64,000 nt of DNA from Phragmites australis (Eukaryota; Streptophyta; Magnoliopsida; Poales; Poaceae): the NCBI RefSeq assembly GCF_958298935.1, contig NC_084921.1:4350001-4414000 (forward strand). The letters are read 5' to 3'. The notes beneath the pieces were generated by a model, which searched no databases, was not told the DNA's origin, and worked only from the letters and a program-made list of their open reading frames with translations. Below are positions 23,674-34,707 of the stretch, one piece after another; position 1 is the first letter of the stretch, and each line of letters begins with the position of its first letter. A program made the translations under genes and the position numbers.

Positions 23674-24536
23674 GTTACAGACAATGGGACTCAGTTCGCC
23701 AGCAGCGCTTTCTGAGACTACTGCGAAGAGATCGGGACCAAAGTATGCTTCGCATCGGTGGCACACCCTTAGAGCAATGAACAAGTTGAAAGGGCAAATG
23801 AGATGATACTTTAATAGGTCAAAACCCAAGTCTTTGATCATCTTCAGAGCTCCTCAAGACGTTGGGTGGATGAACTCCCCATAATACTCTGGTCGCTACG
23901 AACGACCCCAACAGAGCCACTACCGAGACTCCATTCTTTCTGGTCAATGGCACTGAAGCAATGCCCCCCTCCGAGATGGTTGTACGAGTGGCCAACTACT
24001 CAAATGGAGATTAGGTGGCTCGACGGGAGGATGACATATACCTAATCGAAGAGTTTCACATTCGTGCTCTAATTCGAGCAGCCCGATATCAACAGAGTCT
24101 CATGCACTACCACGACCGCCGGGTGCGGGAGTGGACACTGGTCGTAGATGACCTAGTTCTGAGAAAAGTTTAGAATAAGATAGGTCAGAATAAGCTCTCC
24201 CCCAAGTGGGAGGGGCCTACACAGTTGTCAAGGTTACCCGACCTAGTGTAGTTAAGCTAGCCATGGAGGATGGTCGTGAAATGCATAATTCTTGGAACAT
24301 CGATCAATTATGCAAGTTCTATGTATAAGGCTGCTTGAGAGCGAGTACACATTTTTTATTTTGCAGGATCTTCCGGGACGAGCGTGGAATAAGGGCTTGT
24401 AAGTTTTTCCAATTCAATAACCAAACTCTTAGTTTTGTAGGATTTACCAGGTGAGAGTGATCTCACGACAAATTGTGAGTGCTTCCGATTCAAGAGCTCG
24501 ACCGCCTAGCCGACGGCTACTGACCAGGTGGTCGGG
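23674..24536 (+). pseudogene. Tat element integrase, second half, and downstream tail (broken)
   Basis: Directly after the duplicated GTTAC the frame reads 'DNGTQFASSAF', the second catalytic Asp of the integrase DDE core. Then come 'EEIGTKVCFASVAHP', 'SNEQVERANEMI' (with the Glu of the triad) and 'TQVFDHLQSSSRRWVDELP'. Stops appear at 'HP*SNEQ' and later, and the frame is lost after about 23990. After roughly 24330 no coding pattern is visible. The tail runs to the copia insertion at 24542 and continues after it at 28814. Confidence 0.85.
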
Positions 24537-24541
24537 GGCTA

Positions 24542-24930
24542 TGAAGGGATCGGTGACGTCCTAAGAGGGGGAGGGGGTGAATTAGAACACTTAGAATCTA
24601 TTCGGCTCCAAAAACTATACAAAATAAACCTATACCAATTTCTATCTAGATGTGTTCTAGGTTTATCTAGTGCGCCTACTCTACCAATCAAAGTGCTTGC
24701 AACCTATCTAAGAAGGTAAATTGCAAGAATGTAAATACGGAAATATAAATAAGGTAGAGAGAGCAAACTTGGTACAAATATGTTTATCCCATGGTATCGA
24801 TGACATGAATGCCACCTCTAGTCTACGTTTGAGCTTCATAAAGGATATGCTCCCGGTCGGCAACCGGTCATGACTCTTGAGCCACTAAGTCATGAAGACA
24901 AAGCCTCCATTTGAATGAGCCTCCAAACCA
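24542..24930 (-). repeat. Truncated 3' LTR of the copia element
   Basis: It matches 27112 to about 27500 base for base with scattered differences ('cacttagaatctattcg', 'ctaggtttatctagtg', 'cttgcaacctatctaagaag'). Similarity stops near 24930, where the internal region begins, so the first ~1.3 kb of this LTR are missing. Confidence 0.9.
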
Positions 24931-26560
24931 CCAAGGTAAGGTCTTACCATATTGCTTGGATGCATGTTCTAGTATCTCCCTTGATCGACCTTGCAAGAGC
25001 TTCTTCTTCTCCTCCTCTTTTGTCAACTTTGGCATTCCTAGACATCTTGCTAGTTGCTATAATCTCCTCCACATTGTTCATCTTGCAAATAGGTTGGTTC
25101 CACCTCCAATCCTTCCTTCCAACCATGTGTACAACCACCTTACCATTGTCCTTCTTCTTAAGCTTGTAGTTGTTGCTCTTGGTCTTGATCTTCTAGTTGG
25201 GCTTGGTGTAGAGGTTAGAGGTCTTGTTGGAGAGGTTCAACATCTTCTTCTTCTCCTTAGTCTCCTTCTTCAATTGCTTGCATTGGAAGGATTTATAGCC
25301 TTCTTGATAACATTTGAATCATGTCACGGTGAACCCCTCCGCAAGCTTCTTCACCATGAAAGCACGATTATCTTGAGAAAGTTAGACATGTTCTTTTCCC
25401 TTTAAACTCGCCAAGTCCTTCTTGAGCTTCTCCACTTCTTGCTTAAGCTCATCATTCTCTTGTGCAATGAGGTTGATAGATGATTCTACAACACCATTCT
25501 CAACAAAATCTCATTGCAAAAGGGTGAGCTAGATAAAGTAATTAAATCATCACAAGAAGTAGAAGCATCTACCTTAGGATTGAAATTAAATAGAGAGGTA
25601 GATTACTTCAAATGGACTTTAGTTTGAGATTCAATGCACTCAAATTTATCCTTAAGCTCATCATGCTCCTTGTTTAGCAAATCAAATTTGCTCAATAATT
25701 GTTCATAATTAGAAACAAAGATAGCATCAATGTCATCAAGTGCATTGAATTTCTTAAACTCTTTTGATTGTTTCTTAAGGGCCCTTTGTTGCTCTTTAAT
25801 CAAATGAAGGAGTTCATCAAAGGAGGAAGAATCCTCATCATATTCATCATCACTTACATAGCTATCCATACCTTTGGCCATAAGGCACTAGTGAGATGAC
25901 TTGTGTAATGACGACTTATGTGATGACGACATTGAGGAAGAGCTTTTCTTGGAGGAGAGGATGGTGAAGCTTTCATCACTTGAGATTGACTCTTCATTGT
26001 CGCTCACCTATCTTCCTATGCTTGCAAATACCTTGGCTCTTCCCCTTATCTTTCTCTTGTTCTTAATCTTCTTCTCCTTCTTGATATGATCAATTGTGTT
26101 GATCAAATCTTCAATGAAGATCGGATAATCAACCTTGGCATTGATCCTCTTCATATTCTTCTCTAACTTTGAGAAAAGCATGACCATCTTATGATCAATT
26201 TCTTCATCACTTGATGTGCTTTGATCATCATCTTCATAGGTCTCTTCATCTCCATCTCTATCATCTTCACTTGAGCTTGACTCTTGCTTTTGTCTCCTCA
26301 TCCTTGCCTTCATGTGTTGACATTGAGCTTGCTTGCTTGCGAGAGTAAGGTTCTTGATGTCAGGATGAGGAAGCAGCTTCCACCCCTATATTCATTGTCA
26401 TCTCATGGGCGGTGATCTTGCTGAGCACTTGACTTGGAGTCATCTTCTTGATGTCATTGTTGTCGTAGATGATGGAGACTATCAACTTATACTTTGAAAA
26501 AAGAGCTTGAAGTATTCTTCTCACCACTTGATCATCTTCAATTGGCATCAAACCTAACTC
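24931..26560 (-). pseudogene. Copia gag remnant
   Basis: On the minus strand: 'PIEDDQVVRRILQALFSKY' and 'MTPSQVLSKITAHEM' (UBN2-type gag core, 26545-26390). Then a charged linker with 'SSSSEDDRDGDEETYEDDD', 'MVMLFSKLEKNMKRINAK' (26313-26008), and an acidic coiled-coil part 'LLHLIKEQQRALKKQSKEF' (25881-25603). A decayed zinc knuckle ('KCYQEGYKSFQC') lies near 25270-25310. This order is the gag of SIRE/Maximus copia elements. Stops and frameshifts divide it. No protease, integrase, reverse transcriptase or RNase H follows; the sequence goes straight into the truncated LTR. Confidence 0.8.
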
Positions 26561-27097
26561 ATTGATCTAATTAACAAGAATGTTCAAATGAGAATATATA
26601 TCATTAGCACTTTTATGAGGTAGTTGCTTGATGCCACTGAGCTTGGTAACAATCACATGATATTTCTCATTGCGCACATCATTTGTGCCTCATGTATTGC
26701 AATGAGACTATTTCAAATATCATGTGCATGGGTGAGAGAATAAACATGATTAAATGCATCAACATATAGATGATAAAAGGATACTATTGGCCAATACATC
26801 TAATTGTCTCTCCTTATTGGTGATACGAGGTCTCATCCCTTCATCGGTGACTCTCCAAACATCTAACCCTCGGGTTTGCAAATAAAGAGTTATTATAATT
26901 TTTCACCAGGGGAAGCTTGTGACATCGAAAAGTGGAGTACTATGAGAATTCATCCCAACCTCGAACGTCACAACTCACTAAGCGGTGAAGCATAACCGAT
27001 CATAACGAGACAAAGGCTCAAATGCCACTTGAATTGGCGAAACCTTGTAAAAAGCGTGAAGCTCTAACATAAATTGTAGAGCTAGATGTGAGCCCTA

Positions 27098-27109
27098 GCT
27101 CTGATACCA
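27098..27109 (-). other. Primer-binding site of the copia element
   Basis: On the minus strand TGGTATCAGAGC lies two bases after the 5' LTR end. It is complementary to the 3' end of initiator methionine tRNA, the usual primer of copia elements, and fixes both the orientation and the LTR end at 27112. Confidence 0.93.
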
Positions 27110-27111
27110 AT

Positions 27112-28808
27112 TGAAGAGATCGGTGACATCCTAAGATATGGGTGAATTAGGACACTTAGAATCTATTCGTCTCCAAAAACTACACAAGATAAACATACAT
27201 CAATTTCTATTTAGATGTGCTCTAGGTTTATCTAGTGTGTCTACTCTACTGATCAAACCGCTTGCAACCTATCTAAGAAGGTAAATTGTAAGAATATAAA
27301 TACAGAAACGTAAATAAGATAGAGAGAGAAAACTTGGTATAAGGATGTTTATCCTATGGTATCGATGGTATAAATGCCACCCCTAGTCCACGTTGGAGCT
27401 CCACAAAGGATATGCTCTCGATCGGCACCGGTCATGGCTCTTGAGTCACCAAGTCACAAAGACAAGGCTTCCACCCAGATGAGCCACCAAGTACTAGCCT
27501 CTCTTCCGGTTCCTTGCCGCTATGATCACTTTGGAGCTTGAGCCACCAAGGCAAGGGTCTCCGCATCCTCGTACACACTTCTCGTCAAGGCTTGACACCA
27601 AGTCGAAGGGTCAACAAGCTTGAGCCACCAAAGCCCAAGATGCTGGCAAGTCACCAAGACTCCAAGGTGCTGACGTGCCACTCGGTACAAGCTAGGATCA
27701 CTCCTTGATCCCTTCTTCATGCTGCAGCACCTAGCTACAACTCACTCTAGGCCTATAAGCACTGAACACTCTCTAATCTTGTGCTTAATTACCTTAGATA
27801 ATCACTTTAAGCACTTTGGTGGCTTGGATGTCTTCTCAAGTGTGTATAAGCTTTCTCTATTCTCCAGCAGTATGCCACACATTCAAATGACCGAGTGAAG
27901 GGGTATTTATAGACTCAAACCCATGCACTAGCCGTTAACCCAACGGCTTAGAAAAGTTATTAACACTGGATAATCCAGTGAGAATAATAGTACTAACACC
28001 GGATCATCCAGTGAGTACACTCTCATAAACTAGCCATTTGAATCCCACTCAACCCTCTATGAACACTAGACACTCCGGTGTATACATCATCTTCATCACC
28101 GGGCTACCCGGTGAATTATCCTGAGCCATCCGAGTCTTTAATTCTTCTCTGTGTAAATTACTCCGGTGAAAGCATCCGGTGCACATCACTTCATCACTGG
28201 ACTATCCGAGGCTTTGAACTTTGTTCTGCGTCTTTGCACTGTTTATTTTCCAGTGCATTGTCCGGTGTAGCCTTGCTTCATCATCGGACCTTCCGGTGTA
28301 TTGATCTTCGATCTTCCATGGCTGCAACCTTCTCTGGTGGAAATGCTTCGCTGTGTATCTTTCTCTGATCACCAGACTATTTGGTGGGTTGTTCCCTTCT
28401 TTCTTCTGGACAGAAACACTCCGGTGTTGTGATGCTTTGATCATCAGACTATCCGGTGAGGTTTAGCCTTCATTCTTAAGCACGAGACCCTTCTCTGGAA
28501 AAATTGCTCTGGTGAGCACACTTTCTACTCACCGGACCTTCCGGTGAGGTTTTTAGGCCTCTCTCCCCCTTTGTCAAATATGCTCCGATGAGTTCAACAC
28601 CTTGAGCACCGGACCATCCGGTGAGGCAAATCTTCCTAGGACTTCTTCAATTCGACCAAACTTTGCCCCAGCTATGATGGCTTCTTCATGTTTTGCATCC
28701 ATGAGACCTACTAACATATATTCTTGACAAACATGTTAGTTCCATTGGATATGTTGTCATTAATCACTAAAATCACAATCATAGCCTAATATGGCTATTT
28801 TCGTTACA
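27112..28808 (-). repeat. 5' LTR of the copia element, 1697 bp, rich in CCGG palindromes
   Basis: On the minus strand it starts TGTAACGAAAATAGCC at 28808 and ends CTTCA at 27112. Between about 27960 and 28630 imperfect palindromes of the form CACCGGAC-n-nTCCGGTG recur at least eight times (for example near 27998, 28096, 28284, 28443, 28531 and 28606). The cause of such reiterations in plant LTRs is unclear; they can form hairpins. Confidence 0.9.
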
Positions 28809-31800
28809 GGCTAGAGCAGTTTAGATATAGTCCTTTTTCCCTACTTTCTCATACTGCTAGTTACTTTGCCTATTCATTTTGATGGAGAGCACCAAACTGT
28901 TGGGAGGGGATTCAAGTTGTCACTCGCGCAGTTTCAAGGATATGGGCAGCAGGGGGTAACGACCTCGAAGTCACAATTCCAAACTTGAGTCAAGCGTTGG
29001 ACGCCACCGAAGGGCTTGTCATGGCAAGGGTTGTCCTAGGCGTCACGAACCTAACTAGCGAGCGGTACAAAAGCCTTGATCCCCCCTAATTGTAACGAGC
29101 ACTCAGAACCTACTCATCACTTGAACACATGGAAAGTTTCATAAAGACAGGTCCTTACATTACAAAATAACCCCAGGTATTGCCTAGGGGTTGTTTCTAA
29201 TATTTTCATTCAGTATCCTTAGGATCCGAAGATGCCCCTCAGTGGGTCAAACCGGATAGTCCAAAGGAGGGAGTGAGTTGCGTACATAAATAAGTTTATG
29301 AGAGCGCCGAACTCCTCTGTGGTCCTCTGAATCCTGCCAAAGCCGGCAGAACTACCGAAGCAAGGTCCAGGTCGGGGATACGGTCATGGATGCGGACAAG
29401 GGAAAGATAGGCATCAATGACTTTGACCTCGAAAAGGTGGTCGCCAACAGTTTCGTGAAGCCTCCACTCAAGGTCGTCAGCCTCCTTGGAGGCTGCCAAA
29501 AATCAATCGATGTGACCAACTACAATGTCTCTAGGAGTTTTGTGAATCTAAATGCCAGTGGACTGCAACAGTGAGTCAAAGGATGTAAAAGCCTGGTTGA
29601 GGCGGTCATAGTAGTATTCTCATCACTGATCACTCTTTGGTCATCCGCTCCTGGTCTCTCCGCGCCGCGAGTAACTCCTCCCGACAAGCTGACCAAGCAA
29701 ACATGTCGCGAACCTCACAAGGGTCAGCTGGTCAAGCCTCGCTTGGCTGGCCTAGGACTACTCTGCAGGATCTCTCGCTCAACCACAAACCTAAGCTCGC
29801 ACTCAGCCACAGCTTCCCGACTGCACTGGTCGATGAAGTGGTGAGTAAATGTGGTCGGGGGCTCGGAGTGAGCAGGTTGCCCGAACGTCTCTAACCTCAC
29901 TCTGTCTACAAGCGTGGTTAGGGGCTTAGAGCGGGCAAGTGGTTCGACCAATTTTGGGACCCTACGACCACAACAACAATATAGGCTCATCAGAGAAGTT
30001 GAAAACCTCATTCATACATGATACATGCCCAAATTACAATTCGAGATTTACTCTTCTTCATTGAAATCCTTGATGGTCTCCACCTGAAAGATGGACCCCA
30101 CATAATTCATCGGCCTTTGGTACTCCTCTTTCAGCGTCTCCGCTCCTACGGTCTCGAGATTGAAGTTGTGGTCGTAGTTGCGGTAGCATTTGAGGACCTA
30201 CATTTTCGTGACCTTCATCATATTCACCACGTCCTCTGATGTCCTCTCTTCTAGAATGCCTGGGAGCTAGGCAAACCTCTCCATCAGGACGTGGATGGTG
30301 AAGGCCCAGCCCTCACAAGGGGCATCCATCCCAACGCTCCTCAGGGCCCTCTGAATATCCTTAAATCCTTACGAGTCCTTCATTCCTTCTCCTTTAAGCT
30401 CAGCATGTTCAGTAGTGTGCACATCTTTCTCCCGTTAGAGCTTGGTGTTTTCCTGTTGAACCAGGAGTTACGCTTTCTTCTCCTCAGCCACCTGCATCTC
30501 CAGCTCGACGCTCCTATCGTCTGTCGCTTCCTTCTCGATAATCAGCTTTCGAATGAAGGCGAGGAAGCGATCGACCAGGGAGAGCCGGTCAGAGGCTGAA
30601 ATGGGCTCTACGACCGGCTCTGTGTGCCCGAAAGTGACAACCAATGCTCCCGGTGTCAGAGCTAGGACTAGCTGGGAGCCGAGAATGCCTTGCTAAGGCG
30701 CCGATAGATTAGGCACGACCAGGGCCAGGTGCTGGTTTAAGGACCTGCAGTGACCATGAGTCACAAAATTAAGGAATAGCTCGAAGAATCCACTCCTAAC
30801 CGAATAACTTACTGTGTCAGCAGATGAGTGAGCATAAGTCTTGTCCTCGTGAAGCCACTGGGCGGGGAAGCCAAGGCCACCGATATGCCGCCAGGGACAG
30901 GTGTCCCACGGATGTGTTTAGATGTTCCCATAGAACCCGAGTCTTCTGCTGATCTCTTCCCCCCTTGCGTGGACACTTGGCCAATGGCAACCCGATCACC
31001 CGTGATCTGATCAAGACGAGGCTGTTCGGAGCTAGGCCAGATGGGGCAACATTGGTTGACCCTCAGCTGACTAGTATTGCTCCCAAAACCATCTCCCACG
31101 ATCAATACCTAGCTCCGAGCAGTCTGGTCGCCTCCATGGCTAGCTGGGTCAACTTCACAACCAGGTTGACGGCTGACCAGAGCTACGCTAAGCGGCAAAG
31201 AGGACATGTGGGCAACAAGATCAACTTCCCGAGCGATCATCGTGACCTCGTCTATGATTGGGCATAAGACATCGACCTCACGAAGACCTTGCGGTAATGC
31301 AAACCATGAAACTCTGACCCAGGAGAAGGCTTGAAGGTGGAAATTTTAGAAAAAGGTCAAACATACCAATCTAACCTGAGCCCTTTCCGACAAATGGAGC
31401 TCACACAGTGATGGAGCATCTCGGGAGGGCCATTCTTCCTCGGGGCAGGGACCATTAGGAATTTGACCTGAAAATCGATGCCCCCATTTATAGGACGGAT
31501 GTGATATCTCAACCACCACAGGGCCTGGCCTGTTCGAAATTCGAAAAGCTGCGTAGGAGAAGCATAAATTCCCTTGGATCCGGCGGCCATCATTGTCTCT
31601 CTCTCTCTCCCATATTCCCCTATTTTATCTCCCACGATCTCTCTCTCTACTTTTAATCTCCCATCGGGATACGATTTTCTAGACCCACCACAGGGGAAGA
31701 CTGTGTCGATGACCACTCTTGGGGTAAACTCTTATTCACTTGGTGCCCAAGTGGTGTGGCCAGGTCTGACCGCGGCCACATGACAAACTACACAACCAGC

Positions 31801-31828
31801 CACATCTGCGGGGGAGCTTGGGAGCTAC
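28809..31828 (-). pseudogene. Tat element 3' region with a decayed antisense ORF
   Basis: Coding traces here run against the direction of the element. Minus-strand pieces: 'GIYASPTQLFEFRTGQALWW' with 'RPINGGIDFQVKFLMVPAP' (about 31616-31400). A coiled-coil-like run lies at about 30597-30405 ('LSLVDRFLAFIRKLIIEKEA', 'ELEMQVAEEKKA', 'LLVQQENTKL'). Then 'MDAPCEGWAFTIHVLMERF' near 30330-30270 and 'YQRPMNYVGSIFQVETIKD' near 30135-30070. Several Tat elements (for example maize Grande) carry an antisense gene between integrase and 3' LTR, and this fits in position and orientation. Stops are frequent. I cannot align the protein from memory, so the family name is inference. No other gene is seen here. 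Confidence 0.55.
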
Positions 31829-32580
31829 TGTTGATGTATAGAATAAGGGGTCCCCTGCCAGGGGGAGTCCGTACAAGGGAGTGCCAGTCGGTGGTGGATT
31901 TTTTCCAAATATCGTGGCCCTATTGCGCGACCAGGTAAGGCTCTCGCGACTAGCCATCTGATCGCGGAGATAAGCCATCGCAACTAGCCTCACTGGTCAC
32001 AGGGTAGATATTTCAGCTTAACCTATCAAGTCGCATTAAATGCTATCTACTTAAGTTTTTTCCTTCCTCAAGCACTCCCTCTAGTGAACAAAGTCTTGAC
32101 CGGTGTAGATGGGCAGTGTCCCGTCCCGTAGCATTAAATGCTACTTGATGGCGTTTTAGACAGGTGTGATACCGCACGATAGATGGGACGGCGTCGCAGA
32201 TAGGTGTAGACGGGTGTGCGGCATAGGGGCGACAGGACAAGGCAGGCCAGTCGACCAGTATAGAGTCTGAATACCTACCCTAGCTAGGTGTAGTTGGTTT
32301 CGTCTAGGTTGGACTAGTCACATTGTTGGCACAATCTGTTTGTTTGTATACCACTTCTGCTATATAAACAGGAGAACCGAGTTTGTAAGAGAAGAGGAAC
32401 ACATCTGTAAATAGTTTCATACTATTTATAAAAAAATACATATAATATAGAGTTATTATCCCACGGTAGGTCTAAATATAAATAACTCTAATGCTCTTAA
32501 ATTCATACACATCAAACACATCGATCACGTATTTATCGTCTAATATACATGAAAGTTTTATCGGACATTAACTTTCGACA
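31829..32580 (+). repeat. 3' LTR of the Tat element, 752 bp
   Basis: It starts TGTTGATGTATAG after a G-rich stretch (gggggagcttgggagctac) that can serve as polypurine tract, and ends AACTTTCGACA. Its last ~306 bases match the 5' remnant at 10288-10593. A TATA box (ctgctatataaacagg) lies near 32356. The next five bases (GTACT, 32581-32585) are the candidate TSD, but the left partner is lost with the truncated 5' LTR. Confidence 0.8.
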
Positions 32581-33748
32581 GTACTACTCGATAGTGTTCT
32601 CTCATTTGTTCCTCTTTGACCTCTCCAATCCATTCATCGGTCGATCGATCGCAGCACAGCTCTTCGATGAGTCCTCCACTCCACTCCACTCTTTGCTGTC
32701 GGAGAAAAAAGAGTTTGGAGAAAGGTGATGAGTCGCTTTTAGTCGTCCCTCGATCTCCATGCGTGCTTGAATCATGCATGATGCGCCACTCACTCGTTCA
32801 GAAGCTGAAAGGTCACCTCCGGGTGTGCATGGCTCCAGCTGTTTGGAGATCAGGCTTGCTATGAAATGCCAATGATCATAGGACGCCTCAGATGGACGTA
32901 GTACGGGTCAACAGTCCAATGCTCGTGCCCATTGTACGTGCACATTAGTGCGTACGTACGTTCTTGTCTGAAAGAGTTGGAACAATGTTTGTAGTAGTCA
33001 TTTCACTCATTTGTCCTTGTGCCTGCAAATGTATCTGTACACATGCATGCATGATGCATACACTTGTACTGACGCACGTACTGTTTGTTCTTCAGAGGTC
33101 GGCAGGCAGGTGTGGCACAGTAGCGCTACAACTGGTAAGCAACAAACCGCAGTTATTGCAGGATTCAGGAAGCTGCGATACGTGGCATGCACCAGGCTTT
33201 GGCCGCGCAGCGCCGTGTCGGGAACAGGGCAAGGACTCGGCTCCAATACACAGCATGTTAGGCAGCTAGCTAGATATAACAGCCGTCTGGTAGTCCGGGA
33301 TCCCGGCGCTTGCTGCACTGGGGGCAGGCAAGGCAGGGAGCAGGGAGGCAGTCAGCGACTGCGGCTGGGCTGGGCGCCAGCCCTAGCTAGAGCTCGGCCG
33401 CTGCGGCCAGCCGCGCTCTGAGTCGGAATGCATGCATGCGCAAAGCCTGGCACGGGCGAGGCATTGGCGTCGCGTGCGCCGGGGCCGGCGGTGCATGCGC
33501 GTATTTAGCTTGCCAGACCGGCGCGCGGCGTTGGTCCCCGAGCGGCCAAGTGCCTGCTGGTGGTGGACTGCCTGCCGGGACTGGGACTGGGACGGTAGAT
33601 GGCAGGCCGATCCTGTTTCGTCAACAGATGGATGGATCCATCGTGTTTGAACCGGGAACGCTTCGAAGCTGAGGAAGAGCGTGTGAAATGTTGTTCGGGG
33701 ATCATGTAGGAGTGGACAATTTTTTTGATTTTTGCTATTTTTATACTA
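32581..33748. other. Intergenic spacer between the Tat element and the first MULE
   Basis: Unique-looking sequence, GC-rich from about 33280 to 33660. Overlapping short ORFs there have no recognisable motif and follow base composition. No repeat or RNA gene recognised. Confidence 0.45.
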
Positions 33749-33984
33749 ATATTTTAAAATAGCAAAAGAAAACTAAATTTTTAAAAAGTAGTCCCTTTTA
33801 TCACACCTAAAGTCTTAACATGACTTTCCAACTTGGTTACACCGTATGTATTGATATGACCAAAATAACCACACTGATGTCAACCCTGGCACCCTTACAC
33901 ATGAGGCCGACATGGCACCCCTGAGTAATGTTATTGGGGTTGGTGTGACCGTTGTCACGCCAATACCTTGTCATGACTCAGGCC
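33749..33984. repeat. Left terminal inverted repeat of the first MULE
   Basis: It pairs with 38211-38448 in inverted orientation, with scattered mismatches (roughly four in five bases equal by eye). Near its inner end the transcript of the neighbouring remnant probably starts, as in other MULEs. Confidence 0.85.
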
Positions 33985-34469
33985 ATTACAAAGTGCCCCG
34001 CCAGCCGCCCTCATCTCCTTCATCCCTTTCTTCTTCCAAACCGAGTCTGAGGACTTTACTTTCGCCCCTATTCACTTTCTTCTAAATCTTTTATTAAATC
34101 CATCGATTTCGGAACCAAGATCAAAGAGGATTTCATCAGAGATTGCTCATTGAAGGTAAATACTTTATTGCATCTATTCAATTTCGATTTTCTCTGTAGT
34201 TTTAGATGGTTTTGGGCTAGCTAGGGTTTGAAGATTAGGTGATGAAAATGTTGAAATTTGGTTAGATTAGCTAATAGTTGTTTGTTGTTGTTCAATGCTT
34301 AATATAGCATGTTTATTATGGTTGTACATAGAACATTTTACTCTTGTAGGTTGTGTTGCGAAATTGATCGTTCAAGATTGTAACCAAATTTAGTGCATAG
34401 GATTTGGTACTATTAAATGCAAAAGTGTTTGGTGCATGTCAAATTTGTAATGGATTGGTATTTATGCAG

Positions 34470-34673
34470 TTGTATGATATGACAACCAATTTGTGGCGTA
34501 AGAAAAAGTGAGCACACATCGGCAAGAAATATCGCGATGTTAGTTGCAAGGATGCCCTCGTTCCTACCACTCTCCCCGTTCTAACTTGTGACTACGGTAA
34601 GCCTACCGTGGTCCTTCAGTCGCTACATGAAGATACTGCTGGCCGCGCTTACTACCTGTTCAATGATTATCGT
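34470..34673 (+). pseudogene. Remnant of a GRF-type zinc-finger protein in the first MULE
   Basis: In plus frame the stretch 'TLPVLTCDYGKPTVVLQS' followed by 'DTAGRAYYLFNDYR' (about 34560-34672) resembles the GRF zinc finger (C-x-C-G...S...GR-x-(F/Y)-x-x-C). Two of the metal-binding Cys positions read Tyr and Phe here. A possible 5' UTR with an intron-like stretch lies between the left inverted repeat and this exon. GRF-finger proteins are often found in grass MULEs, and the larger MULE at 42482 has a clear one. The remnant is cut by the LTR fragment at 34708. Confidence 0.45.
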
Positions 34674-34707
34674 GTGAGTGTATATTTGTTATGGGTTAAG
34701 GTAGAAG

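Larger units (their letters stand above)
24542..28808 (-). mobile_element. Shrunken Ty1/copia element (SIRE/Maximus-like), 4267 bp, with TSD GGCTA
   Basis: GGCTA flanks both sides (24537-24541 and 28809-28813). On the minus strand the element runs from a complete 5' LTR (28808 to 27112), via a primer-binding site and gag, to a truncated 3' LTR (about 24930 to 24542). The whole of pol and most of the 3' LTR have been deleted. The LTR fragment 24542-24930 and the LTR 27112-28808 start alike (TGAAG(G/A)GATCGGTGAC...) and stay similar until the deletion point. It was inserted in the 3' tail of the Tat element, then lost its middle. Confidence 0.92.
10288..32580 (+). mobile_element. Old Tat-type Ty3/gypsy retrotransposon opened by four nested insertions
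   Basis: A 5' LTR remnant at 10288-10593 matches the right part of the LTR at 31829-32580 in direct orientation. Between them the plus strand carries, in order, gag, protease, reverse transcriptase, RNase H, a second RNase H and integrase. This order, the second (archaeal-type) RNase H after the first, and a 3' region with antisense coding are marks of the Tat lineage. Four insertions interrupt it: 11204 to about 15475, 17831-19105, 20790-23673 and 24542-28808. Removing them leaves roughly 9.6 kb, a normal size. All coding parts carry stops and frameshifts, and the two LTRs differ at many positions, so it is old and inactive. Confidence 0.88.

Noticed and set aside
24911..25405. 164-codon plus-strand ORF
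   Set aside because: Reverse complement of the copia gag tail; Leu-rich because it is antisense to Lys/Glu-rich codons.
27960..28630. CRISPR-like spacing of palindromic repeats
   Set aside because: Eukaryotic LTR context, repeats degenerate and irregularly spaced, no cas genes.
33007..33705. GC-rich ORFs of 66-136 codons between the Tat element and the MULE
   Set aside because: Overlapping in several frames without motifs, splice pattern or conserved composition.
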